From Victivallis sp. Marseille-Q1083 (lineage in GTDB: Bacteria; Verrucomicrobiota; Lentisphaeria; Victivallales; Victivallaceae), in NCBI RefSeq assembly GCF_903645315.1, contig NZ_CAHJXL010000001.1, positions 3,693,339 through 3,757,338 on the forward strand: a stretch of 64,000 nt of DNA, in the 5' to 3' direction. Shown here in pieces: positions 8,473 to 17,813 of the stretch. The notes under the pieces are model-generated. The model was not told where the DNA came from. It was given only the letters and a program-made list of their open reading frames with translations, and ran no database searches. Position 1 is the stretch's first letter, and the number at the start of each line of letters is the position of its first letter. Made by a program: the position numbers and the translations under genes.

Positions 8473-9624
8473 ATGAGAATTGCCCTGTTGAAAATCAAAT
8501 TTCACCCGGAACGGGAGCGCGGGGATTATTCCGGTCTCTTCGTCGACGAAATGCTGCAGCGCGGTCATCAGATCCTGATTTTCGCCGAAAGCTTTCTGGC
8601 CGACGAGAGCCATCGCTGCCGGTGGATCAAAATTCCGCGCAGTACCGGCTGGGCCAGGAACAACGGCTTTCACCGCCATGTTCAGCGTGAATTGGAGGCG
8701 GTGCGCCGGCATGAGCCGGTCGATGTGGTTTATGCGCTGAACCGTACCTGGCCGGCCGATGTCGCCAATGTGCCGCTGCCGCTGCATGCGGAGTATCTGC
8801 GGTCGCTCGGGGGTATTTTTCGGCGTTTTTCGCCCCGCAACCTGTCCATCTCGCGGCTGGAAAAAAACGTGTTCCGACCCGGGCATCTCGGTTATGCGCT
8901 GGTCAACTCCGCTTATCAGCAGCAGAACCTGATGGCAAACTATCAGTTCCCGGTCGAGCGCGTCGTCATCCTGCGCAATATCTTGAATTTTGAAGCCTGT
9001 TATCCGGCGACCGCGGCCGAAAAAACCGGTTCCCGTATCGCGGCCCGGCTTGACCGGAAATTCATCATCGCGTTTGCGGCGTCCCGTTTCGCTCCGAGCG
9101 GGCTGGACAATGCCGTCAATTTGCTGGCCGCGCTGCCGGACGCGCTGCGGCGGGAGACGTTGCTGCTGGTCATCGGCGACGACCGGCGGGAGCCGTTCCT
9201 GGCGCAGGCGGAACGCTGCGGCGTCAGTGACGATATCGTCTGGGTCGGCGGCAGCAGCGCTGAAGAATTGCGTGATTATTTGATCGCTGCGGATCTGTTT
9301 CTCTACCCGGGCAACTGCGGCGGCTGCGACGACCGCTTCGCGTTGCAGGCGATGGGGTGCGGTTTGCCGCTGTTGTGCAGCAGCCGCAACGGCGTGGCGG
9401 AACTGGTTCAGGAAAATCGCAACGGGATTGTCATCGACGAGCCGAAGGATGTCGAGCGGATGGCCCGCTGGCTGGCCACCTTCCTGCAATTGCCGCAAAC
9501 GGCGCGGGAGCAGTACGGGGCCGCCGCGATGGAAACGGTCAAACCGTTCACCCGCGAAAATCATTTCAACCAGTTGGAAACGTTGTTCCGGAAAATTGTC
9601 GAATCCCGCACTGCCGGCAAATGA
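8473..9624 (+). CDS. Family 4 glycosyltransferase
   Basis: A 383-residue GT-B fold transferase. The N-terminal acceptor domain begins MRIALLKIKFHPERERGDYS. The C-terminal donor domain contains FAASRFAPSGLDNAVNLLAA and the GT4-type ALQAMGCGLPLLCSSRNGVAELV. An unusual cysteine pair (NCGGCDD) lies just before the donor-binding loop. The context, after an RNA methyltransferase and opposite the core-LPS operon, suggests a role in cell-surface glycan synthesis, but nothing identifies the sugar. The start ATG follows the previous stop by 3 bases, so the two genes are probably one transcript. Confidence 0.83.
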   Translation: MRIALLKIKFHPERERGDYSGLFVDEMLQRGHQILIFAESFLADESHRCRWIKIPRSTGWARNNGFHRHVQRELEAVRRHEPVDVVYALNRTWPADVANVPLPLHAEYLRSLGGIFRRFSPRNLSISRLEKNVFRPGHLGYALVNSAYQQQNLMANYQFPVERVVILRNILNFEACYPATAAEKTGSRIAARLDRKFIIAFAASRFAPSGLDNAVNLLAALPDALRRETLLLVIGDDRREPFLAQAERCGVSDDIVWVGGSSAEELRDYLIAADLFLYPGNCGGCDDRFALQAMGCGLPLLCSSRNGVAELVQENRNGIVIDEPKDVERMARWLATFLQLPQTAREQYGAAAMETVKPFTRENHFNQLETLFRKIVESRTAGK

Positions 9625-9636
9625 TTGATTGCGTTC

Positions 9637-10494
9637 TCAATCCCGCTTGCCGGTCGCGTCGCGATATTTCGCCAGTTCCGTTTCCGCCAGCGTCCGGATT
9701 TTGTCCAGATCGACGGTGGTCGGCGGCAGTTCGAACTGCATCGATTCCAGGGTATGCTCAAGGATTGCCGCCACAGCCAGGTTGCGAAAATATTTATGAT
9801 TGGCCGGAATGATGTACCAGGGGGCCGTTTCGGTGCTGCATCGTTCGAAAACGGCCTCAAAAGCCCGCTGATAATCCTCCCAGTAACGGCGTTCCTGGTA
9901 ATCGCTTTCGCTGATCTTCCACTGTTTCAACGGATCGTTCAGTCTGGCCAGAAAGCGCTTCAACTGCTCTTCCGGACTGATGTGCAGAAAGAATTTGACG
10001 ATTCTGGTGCGGTTTTGCTGCAGCAATTCTTCAAATTGATTGATTAAGGCGTAGCGTTTCCGCCACTCTTCCGGCGGCACCAGGTTGTGCACTCTGGCGA
10101 TCAGGACATCCTCGTAATGAGAACGGTTGAAGACAACCATTTCACCATGCCGCGGCACAACGGCATGGACGCGCCAGAGGAAATCGTGCGCCTGTTCCAG
10201 CGCGGTCGGCGTTTTGAAATTCTGGACCCGGCAGCCCTGCGGATTCATCGGCGCCAGAACCTTGTTGATCGTACCGTCTTTGCCGCCGGCATCCATCGCC
10301 TGCAGGATGACCAGCAATGACTGGCGGTTTTCAGCATACAGCTTGTACTGCAGCTCGGTCAGGCGTTCAATGTGCTTCGCCAACTCCTGCTCCGCTTCGC
10401 TTTTGTCGTGGTAATCGCCAGTGAAATCCGGATCGATCTGACCGAGATCGATCCGGGAACCGGGCCGGACGATAAATTTCTTGACAAAATCCAT
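9637..10494 (-). CDS. Polyphosphate kinase 2 family protein (PPK2)
   Basis: A 285-residue one-domain PPK2. Visible motifs are the Walker A-like LQAMDAGGKDGTI, with the lysine and aspartate conserved in the family, then FKTPTALEQAHDFLWR and the lid FNRSHYEDVL. PPK2 enzymes transfer phosphate between polyphosphate and nucleoside mono- or diphosphates in the cytoplasm. One-domain members of this length are often class III (AMP and ADP phosphorylating), but class assignment needs a tree. It lies alone, convergent with the glycosyltransferase gene 12 bases away. Confidence 0.9.
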   Translation of the reverse strand: MDFVKKFIVRPGSRIDLGQIDPDFTGDYHDKSEAEQELAKHIERLTELQYKLYAENRQSLLVILQAMDAGGKDGTINKVLAPMNPQGCRVQNFKTPTALEQAHDFLWRVHAVVPRHGEMVVFNRSHYEDVLIARVHNLVPPEEWRKRYALINQFEELLQQNRTRIVKFFLHISPEEQLKRFLARLNDPLKQWKISESDYQERRYWEDYQRAFEAVFERCSTETAPWYIIPANHKYFRNLAVAAILEHTLESMQFELPPTTVDLDKIRTLAETELAKYRDATGKRD

Positions 10495-10520
10495 ATCACT
10501 GCCTCCTTGCTGACAACTGC

Positions 10521-12002
10521 TTATTGATTCTGCAATTCACGTTTTTGCGCCGGTGTTGAATACAACAGCAAAATATAGATCAGATTGCTTTCGAAAGTGC
10601 TGCTGTTGACCAGTCCCATATGGGCCGCATTCATCACATAGACACTGCGCCAGTCGATCGGAGTCTGCAGAAAGTACTGCCATTGACCGCCGACCCGTTC
10701 ATCCAGCAGACAACTGGTGGTCAACACTTTGCCGTCTCCCGGCTGATAACGGGACACCCGGATGTTGCCGGTTTTTCGATTGACCTCCGCCTGCCGGCTG
10801 GTTTCCACCGCATCGCCGAGAAAAAGAATCAGTTGAACATCTTCCGGCGGAGAGGAGGGGACCCGCAACGCCTGCTGCAGATATTTCGCCTGCTTCAGGC
10901 ATTTGCTCAAATGATCCAAGGCGATGGTTTCCCGCTCCTGCCGGTTTTGCGCATACGGCAGCAGCAGCTTCAAAACCTCGTCCTGCTTCGGATCCATCAG
11001 CCCCCAGCGGTTGTCCACCCAGACCTGGGGAGAAAAAATATCGATCGGCGGACCGGCCGGATCGTCCTCGTAGACCAAACTGCGGGTACTTACCGGCGGC
11101 ATCATTTCGTAATAGGAAGGAAACGAGGCCACCACCGCCGCCGGCATCAGCGGCGTGCCGGGAGCGATGCGCATGCCGGAAGTCATTTCGATACAGGTGT
11201 CCAGATAGCCGGCGTTCGGCGTGCCGATGATGATAGTCTTGTCGACATATAAGCTGCCGCGCCAATCCAGTTGAGGCAGGGAGCCGTCGTCCGGCAGCGC
11301 CTGATCACCGTACATCAGATAGTAACGGGCCAACAAGCCGCCCATCGAATGGGCGATCAAATCGAACTGCACATCGAAATCTTTCACTCCGTAAATCCGC
11401 TCATATTCCTGCTGCAGGAACGTGCGTTTCTCCTGGATGAACTCGTGCAGCGCCTGAACGTTTTCGACGATGTCGCGCCGCCAGTCGTACGCGAAAACGA
11501 ATTGCATCGGATAACGGTAGGAATAGTTCTGCCGGCTGCCGCTTTCCGGCGGATAACCGGCCCGGTCGAGCAAAGCGATCAAAATATCGTAAGCGTCGAG
11601 CTGGAACTTGATGCCCATGATGGAAACCTTGACATTGTCCAGAATTCCGTTGGGATGAATGGTGTCCCGCAGTTCATGCAGCGGCGTGCCAAGGCGCATC
11701 GGATGATACAATTTCAGCAACTGCCGCGCATCCATATTGCTGCGGGGGGCGAACGTGAACATTCCCCAGACTTCCGTCCCGTCGAGCGAATCGCCGAGCC
11801 GGGAACCGAACAGACCGGGAATGACGATAACCGGATTGCGTTCCAGTCCTTCGTATTCCATGCTGCACTTGGTCAAATCGCTGTGCAGCGGCTGTCCGTC
11901 GCTGCTCAGGGAACTGTAGGAACCGACACTGCTCGGCGTACAGCCATAGTGCAGCAATAAGGCAAACAATGCCATCCGGCAACCGAAAATCCATAATTTC
12001 AT
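10521..12002 (-). CDS. Lipoprotein with LCAT-like alpha/beta-hydrolase domain
   Basis: A 493-residue exported esterase or acyltransferase-like protein. The ATG at 12002 has an AGGGAGAG ribosome-binding site and starts a lipoprotein signal: positive MKLWIFGCR, a hydrophobic core and Cys21 in LLLHYGC (the lipobox is irregular, only the G before Cys fits well). The alpha/beta-hydrolase domain shows VIVIPGLFGSRLGD (oxyanion region) and the nucleophile elbow DLIAHSMGGLLARYYL, followed by GTPNAGYLD, as in the lecithin:cholesterol acyltransferase family. A late histidine in MNAAHMGLVNSS may complete the triad. The substrate is probably a membrane lipid ester (inference). Confidence 0.8.
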   Translation of the reverse strand: MKLWIFGCRMALFALLLHYGCTPSSVGSYSSLSSDGQPLHSDLTKCSMEYEGLERNPVIVIPGLFGSRLGDSLDGTEVWGMFTFAPRSNMDARQLLKLYHPMRLGTPLHELRDTIHPNGILDNVKVSIMGIKFQLDAYDILIALLDRAGYPPESGSRQNYSYRYPMQFVFAYDWRRDIVENVQALHEFIQEKRTFLQQEYERIYGVKDFDVQFDLIAHSMGGLLARYYLMYGDQALPDDGSLPQLDWRGSLYVDKTIIIGTPNAGYLDTCIEMTSGMRIAPGTPLMPAAVVASFPSYYEMMPPVSTRSLVYEDDPAGPPIDIFSPQVWVDNRWGLMDPKQDEVLKLLLPYAQNRQERETIALDHLSKCLKQAKYLQQALRVPSSPPEDVQLILFLGDAVETSRQAEVNRKTGNIRVSRYQPGDGKVLTTSCLLDERVGGQWQYFLQTPIDWRSVYVMNAAHMGLVNSSTFESNLIYILLLYSTPAQKRELQNQ

Positions 12003-12104
12003 CCCGCTCTCCCTTGAAGTGCTTTCCTTCAATATAATCTGCCGGACGGAAAAAAGTATCGTCAAAACCGGAAAGTTTGCTTTTTTATTGTTCGCCGTGG
12101 TCGC

Positions 12105-12383
12105 TTAAAATGGCGCGTTCGCCGCTCCGCGGGAGGAATCCGGCTCGAAAACGGCCCATTGCCCCTCCTGGCCGTCGTCGGAAGTCAGTATCTCGATTCG
12201 CTTTTGCAGCGCATCCAGCCTGGCCCGGCAGAGCCGGCTTAATTTGGCGCCTTCTTCGAAGCGCGCCATCATCTCTTCCAATGGCAGGGCGCCTGATTCC
12301 ATCTCCTGGACCAGCCGCTCCAGGCGGTCCATCGCTTCTTCAAATTTCAAATCTTCAACCGGTTCCTGCATCGCTTCCGTCAT
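12105..12383 (-). CDS. xseB: Exodeoxyribonuclease VII small subunit
   Basis: A 92-residue protein with the XseB core LKFEEAMDRLERLVQEMESG and LEEMMARFEEGAKLSRLC, a two-helix coiled-coil that binds XseA; the holoenzyme degrades single-stranded DNA to oligonucleotides. The usual length is about 80 residues; the extra C-terminal stretch is acidic and probably disordered. The start at 12383 follows an AAGGA element by 9 bases; an ATG nine bases earlier overlaps that element and is less likely. xseA is not in this window. Confidence 0.87.
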   Translation of the reverse strand: MTEAMQEPVEDLKFEEAMDRLERLVQEMESGALPLEEMMARFEEGAKLSRLCRARLDALQKRIEILTSDDGQEGQWAVFEPDSSRGAANAPF

Positions 12384-12600
12384 ATGAACCATTCCTTTTC
12401 GTTTTTTTCTGTCCAGGAAAACTAACCGGTGAAAAACTTTTTTCAAGTTATTTTGTCCGTCCTTTAGATTTTTTTCATGGATTATGGTATTTTATAACAC
12501 TTGAAATATGGAGATGGTATGATAAATAGTTGACGTTCGCGGTTGCTGCTTGCATCGTGTAATTTATGGCGATGAAATTGGACGTTAGGAAACGGACAGG

Positions 12601-13137
12601 GTACAGATTGAATTTTTATATGAGGCGCATTTGGACGGCTGGTGGTGGTAAATCTATCGAAATTCAAGGTCATCAGCATGTCCAAGAAGAAAATTAGGCA
12701 AGTATGAGGCAGAATTGTTGGCGGAGTTCCTGGGAAAGGACATATTGCCGGAGGTAAGAGTGAAAGACGATTTGCAGGCGAAAATTTCAAGTTTGACGCA
12801 GACCAGGGAAAAACTGGTTCAACTGCGTACTGCCTTGAAGAACAAGGTCAACAATCGGTTGGCGGCTCACTTCATCGTGTTGAAACGCGAAGAGTTGTCC
12901 ACGGAGAAAGGGCTTTTGAAAGCATTGAGTTATCACTTCGATTCGATTACCGACACGGAAATGCTGGTGGTCGTCGAACCTTATCTGAACGCATTTCATG
13001 AAGCGGTCAAAAGTCAGCGGGGAGGTGCGAACGTCAATATCGCCTTGGCGCGCAAATTCCTCGATATCGTATATAAAACATTGAAAAACAATTGGATATT
13101 TGAGGATTTTATTCAATTCAAACTCGTAAAAAATTGA
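12601..13137 (+). pseudogene. IS110-family transposase remnant
   Basis: In one frame, interrupted by a stop at about 12649, the sequence reads VQIEFLYEAHLDGWW, then KYEAELLAEFLGKDILPEVR and LVQLRTALKNKVNNRLAAHF, and ends ALARKFLDIVYKTLKNNWIF. These match the middle and the extreme C-terminus of IS110-type (DEDD) transposases. About half the usual protein is missing, including most of the catalytic core between KGLLKALSYHF and the C-terminal part. The element is dead. No clean terminal repeats were seen. It lies directly upstream of lysS, with 46 bases between its stop and the lysS start. Confidence 0.7.
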
Positions 13138-13183
13138 GTTTTTCTCGATATTGAAGTGGAAGTTTATCATAGGAGATCAAAAA

Positions 13184-14686
13184 ATGGACGACACTCAGCA
13201 AGCCAATGTACCGGAATTGATCAATGAGGCGGATATTTTCGCCCAGCGGACCGCCCGCGCCAAAGAGCTGGCCGCCGCTGGCGAAAAGCCGTTCGGTCAG
13301 CGTTTTGACCATACCGAATTGATCGAAAATTGCCGCCGGTCATTCAACCCGGAAGCGGCAGAGCCGCCGGTCGTCACTGTCGCCGGTCGACTGATGGCGC
13401 GCCGGGTGATGGGCAAATCGATTTTTGCCGACCTCAAAGACAGTTCCGGCAAAATGCAGCTTTTCGTCAGCCGCAATGACCTCGGCGACGAAGCGTTCGC
13501 CGCCTTCAAGAAACTGGATATCGGCGATATCATCGGCATCGAAGGCTGGATGTTCCTGACCAGGATGGGGGAGTTGACCATCCATGTGCAGAAATGTACC
13601 TTGCTGTCCAAGTCGTTGCGGCCGCTGCCGGAAAAATTCCACGGCCTGACCAATGTCGAACAGTGTTACCGCCAGCGTTATCTGGATTTGATCACCAATG
13701 ATGACAGCCGTCTGATTTTTCAGCAGCGTTTCGCCATTTTGCGGGAAATTCGCAAATTCATGGAAAACAAGGGGTTCATGGAGGTGGAAACGCCGATGCT
13801 GCAGCCGTTGGCCGGCGGCGCCAATGCCAATCCGTTCAAAACGCACTACGAGGCGTTGAATGCCGATATGTACATGCGCATCGCGCCGGAATTGTATTTG
13901 AAGCGGCTGCTGGTCGGCGGGTTCGAAAAGGTGTTCGAATTGAACCGCAATTTCCGGAACGAAGGAATTTCGCGCCGGCACAATCCGGAATTCACGATGA
14001 TGGAGGTTTATCAGGCCTACGGTGACTGCCGGACGATGATGGATTTGATCGAAGAGCTGATTACCACGGTGGCGATGAAGGTGCGCGGCACCCTGCAGAT
14101 CGACCACGGCAACGGCAAAATATTGAATCTGGAACGGCCGTGGCGGCGGGTCACCTATCGCGAACTGGTCGCCGAGCGGGCCGGGGCCGACTGGTTCGAA
14201 CTGGATCACGCCGGCCGGGTGGCCCGCGGCCGGGAGCTTGGGGTCGACGTTTCACTGGCGATGCCGGATTTCGAAGTGACCAATGAAGTGTATGAAAAGT
14301 TGATCGAAAATACGTTGATCCAGCCGACCTTCGTCATGCGCATGCCGGCCGAGCTGGTGCCGCTGGCCAAAGCCTGCGAGGACGATCCGACCGTCGTCGA
14401 TGTCTTCGAGCTGGAGATCAACGGCATCGAAGTGGCGCCGGGGTATTCGGAGCTCAACGATCCGATCGAGCAGCGCCGCCGTTTTGTCGAACAATTCGAA
14501 CGGACCCGGCAGCCTGGCGACCGGATGTCCGATAAGATCGATGAAGATTTTCTGACCGCTTTGGAGCACGGCATGCCGCCGGCCGGCGGCATGGGTGTCG
14601 GCATCGACCGGCTGGTGATGATGATCACCGGCGCGGAATCGATCCGCGACGTGGTGCTGTTTCCGCAGATGCGGCTTCGTAAATAA
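13184..14686 (+). CDS. lysS: Lysyl-tRNA synthetase, class II
   Basis: A 500-residue LysRS that charges tRNA-Lys with lysine. It has an N-terminal OB-fold anticodon-binding domain (about residues 55-160, with GRLMARRVMGKSIFADLKD) and a class II catalytic core. Motif 1 is near FMENKGFMEVETPMLQP, motif 2 is FRNEGISRRHNPEFTMMEVY and motif 3 is GGMGVGIDRLVMM. The length matches bacterial LysS. The internal ATG at 13184 is preferred over 13151 because TAGGAG lies about 9 bases before it and the protein then starts MDDTQQANVPE. It is followed after 55 bases by recD2. Confidence 0.96.
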   Translation: MDDTQQANVPELINEADIFAQRTARAKELAAAGEKPFGQRFDHTELIENCRRSFNPEAAEPPVVTVAGRLMARRVMGKSIFADLKDSSGKMQLFVSRNDLGDEAFAAFKKLDIGDIIGIEGWMFLTRMGELTIHVQKCTLLSKSLRPLPEKFHGLTNVEQCYRQRYLDLITNDDSRLIFQQRFAILREIRKFMENKGFMEVETPMLQPLAGGANANPFKTHYEALNADMYMRIAPELYLKRLLVGGFEKVFELNRNFRNEGISRRHNPEFTMMEVYQAYGDCRTMMDLIEELITTVAMKVRGTLQIDHGNGKILNLERPWRRVTYRELVAERAGADWFELDHAGRVARGRELGVDVSLAMPDFEVTNEVYEKLIENTLIQPTFVMRMPAELVPLAKACEDDPTVVDVFELEINGIEVAPGYSELNDPIEQRRRFVEQFERTRQPGDRMSDKIDEDFLTALEHGMPPAGGMGVGIDRLVMMITGAESIRDVVLFPQMRLRK

Positions 14687-14741
14687 ATGGTGTTCTGACT
14701 GGTTCCGGTCCGCTGCCGGCCTGAATGAAGAGGAGCGCATC

Positions 14742-16913
14742 ATGGAGGAATCTTTGTTTCACTCCACCGATTCGTTGCGCGGAGAGGTGGTCCGGATCCT
14801 TTATGAGAATCCGGACAATGGTTACTGCGTACTGAGAATCGCCGACGCGCAGGGGAATGAACAGACGGTGCGGGGCTTTGGAAACGGCATCACCACCGGT
14901 CAGCATATCGAGGCCGAAGGCGTCTGGGAAAACCATGCCGAATACGGCCGGCAGTTGCGGATGGAATCCTGCCGGGCGGTATTGCCGTCGACGGCCGACG
15001 GCATTCGGCGTTATCTGGCCAGCGGCGCCATTCCCGGCGTCGGTGAAACGCTGGCGGAGCGTATCGTCGAACATTTCGGCGACCGGACGCTGGACATTCT
15101 CGACAATTATTCCAACCGCCTGCTGGAAGTTCCCAAACTGGGGCGCAAGAAGGTTGCCGCCATCCGGGAAGCCTGGTTGTCCCAGAAAGCCCGCCGCGAA
15201 GCGGACATCTATCTGCAGGGATTGGGGATTTCAGCGGCTTACTGCCGCAAACTGTTCCAGCGTTACGGCGACAAAGCGCCGCAGGTCGTCCGGGAAAATC
15301 CGTATCAGTTGGCCGCCGATGTCGACGGCATCGGCTTTCTCAAGGCGGATGCGATCGCCCGGGAGCTGGGCATCGAAGGCTCGGCGATGATTCGCCGGCT
15401 GGCCGGCGTCGTCTATACGCTCAACTCTTTGACGGCAGCGGGACACTGCTGTTATCCGCGGGATCTTTTTTGCCGGGAAGCGGCGCAGTTGCTGACGCTG
15501 GAAACGGAGCTGGTCGAAGCGGCTTTGGAGCAGGCGGTGAAGAAGCGCCTGGTCGCCGAAGAGCAGGCGATGCTTTATCCGCCGGTGTTGTTTCATGCCG
15601 AAAAAGAGCTGCCGCAGCAGTTGATGCGCCTGCTCGGTGCGCCACGCCACCACGGAATGCGCCTGGCGGCGGTTCCGCCGCGGCTGGGAATGCAGTTTTC
15701 CCGGGAACAACTGTTGGCGGTCGAACGGGTCGCGCACGGTGCGGTCAGCATCATCACCGGCGGTCCCGGCGTCGGCAAGACGACGGTCATCGGCGAGATT
15801 GTCCGCCGTTCCCGTCAGGCCAGATTGAAAATGGCCCTGGCGGCACCGACCGGCCGGGCGGCCAAACGGATGAGCGAAGCGACCGGAGAGTCGGCCAGGA
15901 CGCTGCACCGGCTGCTGGCCTTCGAGCCGAAAAGCGGCACCTTTCAATTCAATGCCGAGCAGCCGCTGCCGTACGACCTGGTGATCGTCGATGAGGTTTC
16001 GATGCTGGATTTGCCGCTGGCGCTGGCATTGTTTCGGGCGATACCGTCCGGCAGCACGCTGGTGCTGGTCGGCGATGCGGATCAGCTGCCGTCGGTCGGG
16101 CCGGGAACGGTGCTGGCCAGCCTGTTGGCCTCCCGGACCGTCGGCGTTACCCACCTGGCGCAAATATTCCGGCAGCGCGACGGCAGCCGGATCATCGTCA
16201 ACGCCCATGCGGTCAACCAGGGCCATTTGCCGGAACTGCCGGACCGCCGCGGCGAAATCCGCGACTTCTACTGGATTGAGCAGGATGATCCGGAGCGGAC
16301 CATCGAAGTGATCGACCGGCTGGTGGTCGAGCGTATTCCGAAGCGTTTCGGGTTGCAGCCGGTTGCCGACGTTCAACTGCTGGCACCGATGAATCGCGGC
16401 AGTTGCGGCACGATCAGTTTGAATCTGCATCTGCAGAATCTGCTCAACGGCGGCGAAAAGCCGCAATTCAACTATGGCGAACGGGTGTTCAAAGTCGGCG
16501 ACAAGGTCATGCAGACCAGCAACAACTATGATAAGAATGTTTTCAACGGCGATTTCGGCCGGATTCAACTGATCAATCATCACGACCGCAAATTCATCGT
16601 CGAATTCGACGGCGGCGTGCCGGTGGAGTATGATTACGAAGAAGCCGATGCTTTGACGCTGGCTTACGCAGTGACGGTGCACAAAGCGCAGGGCAGTGAA
16701 TTTCCAGCGGTCATCGTGCCGATGCTGACGCAGCACTATATGATGTTGCAGCGCAACTTGCTGTATACGGCGATGACCCGGGCGCGCAAGCTGCTGATCC
16801 TGATCGGCAGCCGGAAAGCGGTCGGGATGGCGGTGGAAAATGCCCGTCTGGAGCCGCGTTACACATTGTTGACGGAGCGGTTGTGCCGGGCGGAACGGGA
16901 GCTGGGATTGTGA
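14742..16913 (+). CDS. recD2: RecD2-type ATP-dependent DNA helicase
   Basis: A 723-residue SF1B 5'-3' helicase. The N-terminal OB-like and helix-hairpin-helix part (to about residue 190, with IPGVGETLAERIVEHFGD) marks the RecD2 branch, which works without RecBC. The motor has Walker A GGPGVGKTTVIGEI near residue 340, then ALAAPTGRAAKRMSEATG, Walker B VIVDEVSMLD, LVGDADQLPSVGPG and the C-terminal TVHKAQGSEFPAV and TAMTRARKLL. It is expected to unwind DNA during repair. GAGGAG lies 7 bases before the ATG. The stop overlaps the next gene's GTG (GTGA). Confidence 0.93.
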   Translation: MEESLFHSTDSLRGEVVRILYENPDNGYCVLRIADAQGNEQTVRGFGNGITTGQHIEAEGVWENHAEYGRQLRMESCRAVLPSTADGIRRYLASGAIPGVGETLAERIVEHFGDRTLDILDNYSNRLLEVPKLGRKKVAAIREAWLSQKARREADIYLQGLGISAAYCRKLFQRYGDKAPQVVRENPYQLAADVDGIGFLKADAIARELGIEGSAMIRRLAGVVYTLNSLTAAGHCCYPRDLFCREAAQLLTLETELVEAALEQAVKKRLVAEEQAMLYPPVLFHAEKELPQQLMRLLGAPRHHGMRLAAVPPRLGMQFSREQLLAVERVAHGAVSIITGGPGVGKTTVIGEIVRRSRQARLKMALAAPTGRAAKRMSEATGESARTLHRLLAFEPKSGTFQFNAEQPLPYDLVIVDEVSMLDLPLALALFRAIPSGSTLVLVGDADQLPSVGPGTVLASLLASRTVGVTHLAQIFRQRDGSRIIVNAHAVNQGHLPELPDRRGEIRDFYWIEQDDPERTIEVIDRLVVERIPKRFGLQPVADVQLLAPMNRGSCGTISLNLHLQNLLNGGEKPQFNYGERVFKVGDKVMQTSNNYDKNVFNGDFGRIQLINHHDRKFIVEFDGGVPVEYDYEEADALTLAYAVTVHKAQGSEFPAVIVPMLTQHYMMLQRNLLYTAMTRARKLLILIGSRKAVGMAVENARLEPRYTLLTERLCRAERELGL

Positions 16914-17782
16914 AGCGGCCGTCATGGCAGACTCCGGTGGGACTGCCGGAGTGTCCGCTCCCGAAATTGGGGCCTGCGCCGGTGATTGCCGGCATCGGCT
17001 CCTGTTTCGCCGAATCGATGCTGCATTACTTTCTGCAATGCGGCTGTCGCACAGTTTGCAATCCCGGCGGCATTTTCTACAATCCGGTATCGATCGCCGG
17101 CTGGCTGGAACGGATGGCGGAAAATCGGTTGTTTACGGCGGCGGACTTTTTTCATTTCGATCGCCTCTGGCAGTCCAATGAATTGCACGGCAGTTTGTCC
17201 GAACCGGAATTGCCGGCCGCATTGGCCCGGTGCAATGCGGCGCTGACGGCTTTCCGGCAATGTCTGCAGAATGCCGATTTGCTGGTTCTGACGGTGTCCA
17301 GCGCTGTGGTTTATGTGGAGAAAGCCAGCAATCAGGTGGTGGCCAATTGCCACAAACGGCCGGGAGGCGATTTCGAACGGCGGTTGTTGTCGGCGGCGGA
17401 GGTGCTGGCGGCGATGCGGCGGGCGATGGCCGCGGTACGCCGTTGGCGTGCCGGCGTGCCGGTACTCTGGACGGTGTCGCCGGTGCGGCATTATCCGGGA
17501 AATCTGCTGCTCAATTCCCGCAGCAAGGCCCATCTGCTGACGGCGCTCGGGGAGTTGCTGGAGGAGACGCCGTCGGCTGGTTATTTCCCGGCGTATGAAA
17601 TCGTCATGGATGAATTGCGCGACTACCGCTTTTATGAGGCGGATATGTTGCATTTGGCTCCGGCTGCGGTAGAATATATCAGGAGGCGGCTGGTAGAGTG
17701 GCTGTTCGATGAGCCGGGCCGCAACTGGTTGGAGCAACGGGACCGGGCGCGGCGGGCGGCCGGTCATCGGCCGTTGCATTGA
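16910..17782 (+). CDS. GSCFA-domain protein
   Basis: A 290-residue GSCFA-family protein, related to SGNH hydrolases and named after the GSCFA motif. The motif appears as IAGIGSCFAESMLHYFLQCG, followed by NPGGIFYNPVSI, LVLTVSSAVVYVE and the late VSPVRHYPGNLLLNSRSKAHL. The last is where an SGNH-type catalytic Asp-x-x-His would be expected, although here the histidine pair differs from typical SGNH enzymes. The biochemical role of the family is not established. The start is taken as the GTG that overlaps the recD2 stop in a GTGA arrangement, with GGGAG upstream. Confidence 0.8.
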   Translation: MKRPSWQTPVGLPECPLPKLGPAPVIAGIGSCFAESMLHYFLQCGCRTVCNPGGIFYNPVSIAGWLERMAENRLFTAADFFHFDRLWQSNELHGSLSEPELPAALARCNAALTAFRQCLQNADLLVLTVSSAVVYVEKASNQVVANCHKRPGGDFERRLLSAAEVLAAMRRAMAAVRRWRAGVPVLWTVSPVRHYPGNLLLNSRSKAHLLTALGELLEETPSAGYFPAYEIVMDELRDYRFYEADMLHLAPAAVEYIRRRLVEWLFDEPGRNWLEQRDRARRAAGHRPLH

Positions 17783-17813
17783 AACGGTGACGGGCAATGG
17801 AACAGAGGAAACG

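Noticed and set aside
7486-9564. Minus-strand open frame of 692 codons opposite the methyltransferase and GT4 genes
   Set aside because: It is antisense to two well-supported genes; its composition (Gln, Arg and His rich, no family) is typical of reverse-frame shadow ORFs in GC-rich DNA.
15231-16925. Minus-strand open frame of 564 codons inside recD2
   Set aside because: It lies entirely opposite conserved helicase motifs and has no recognisable domain.
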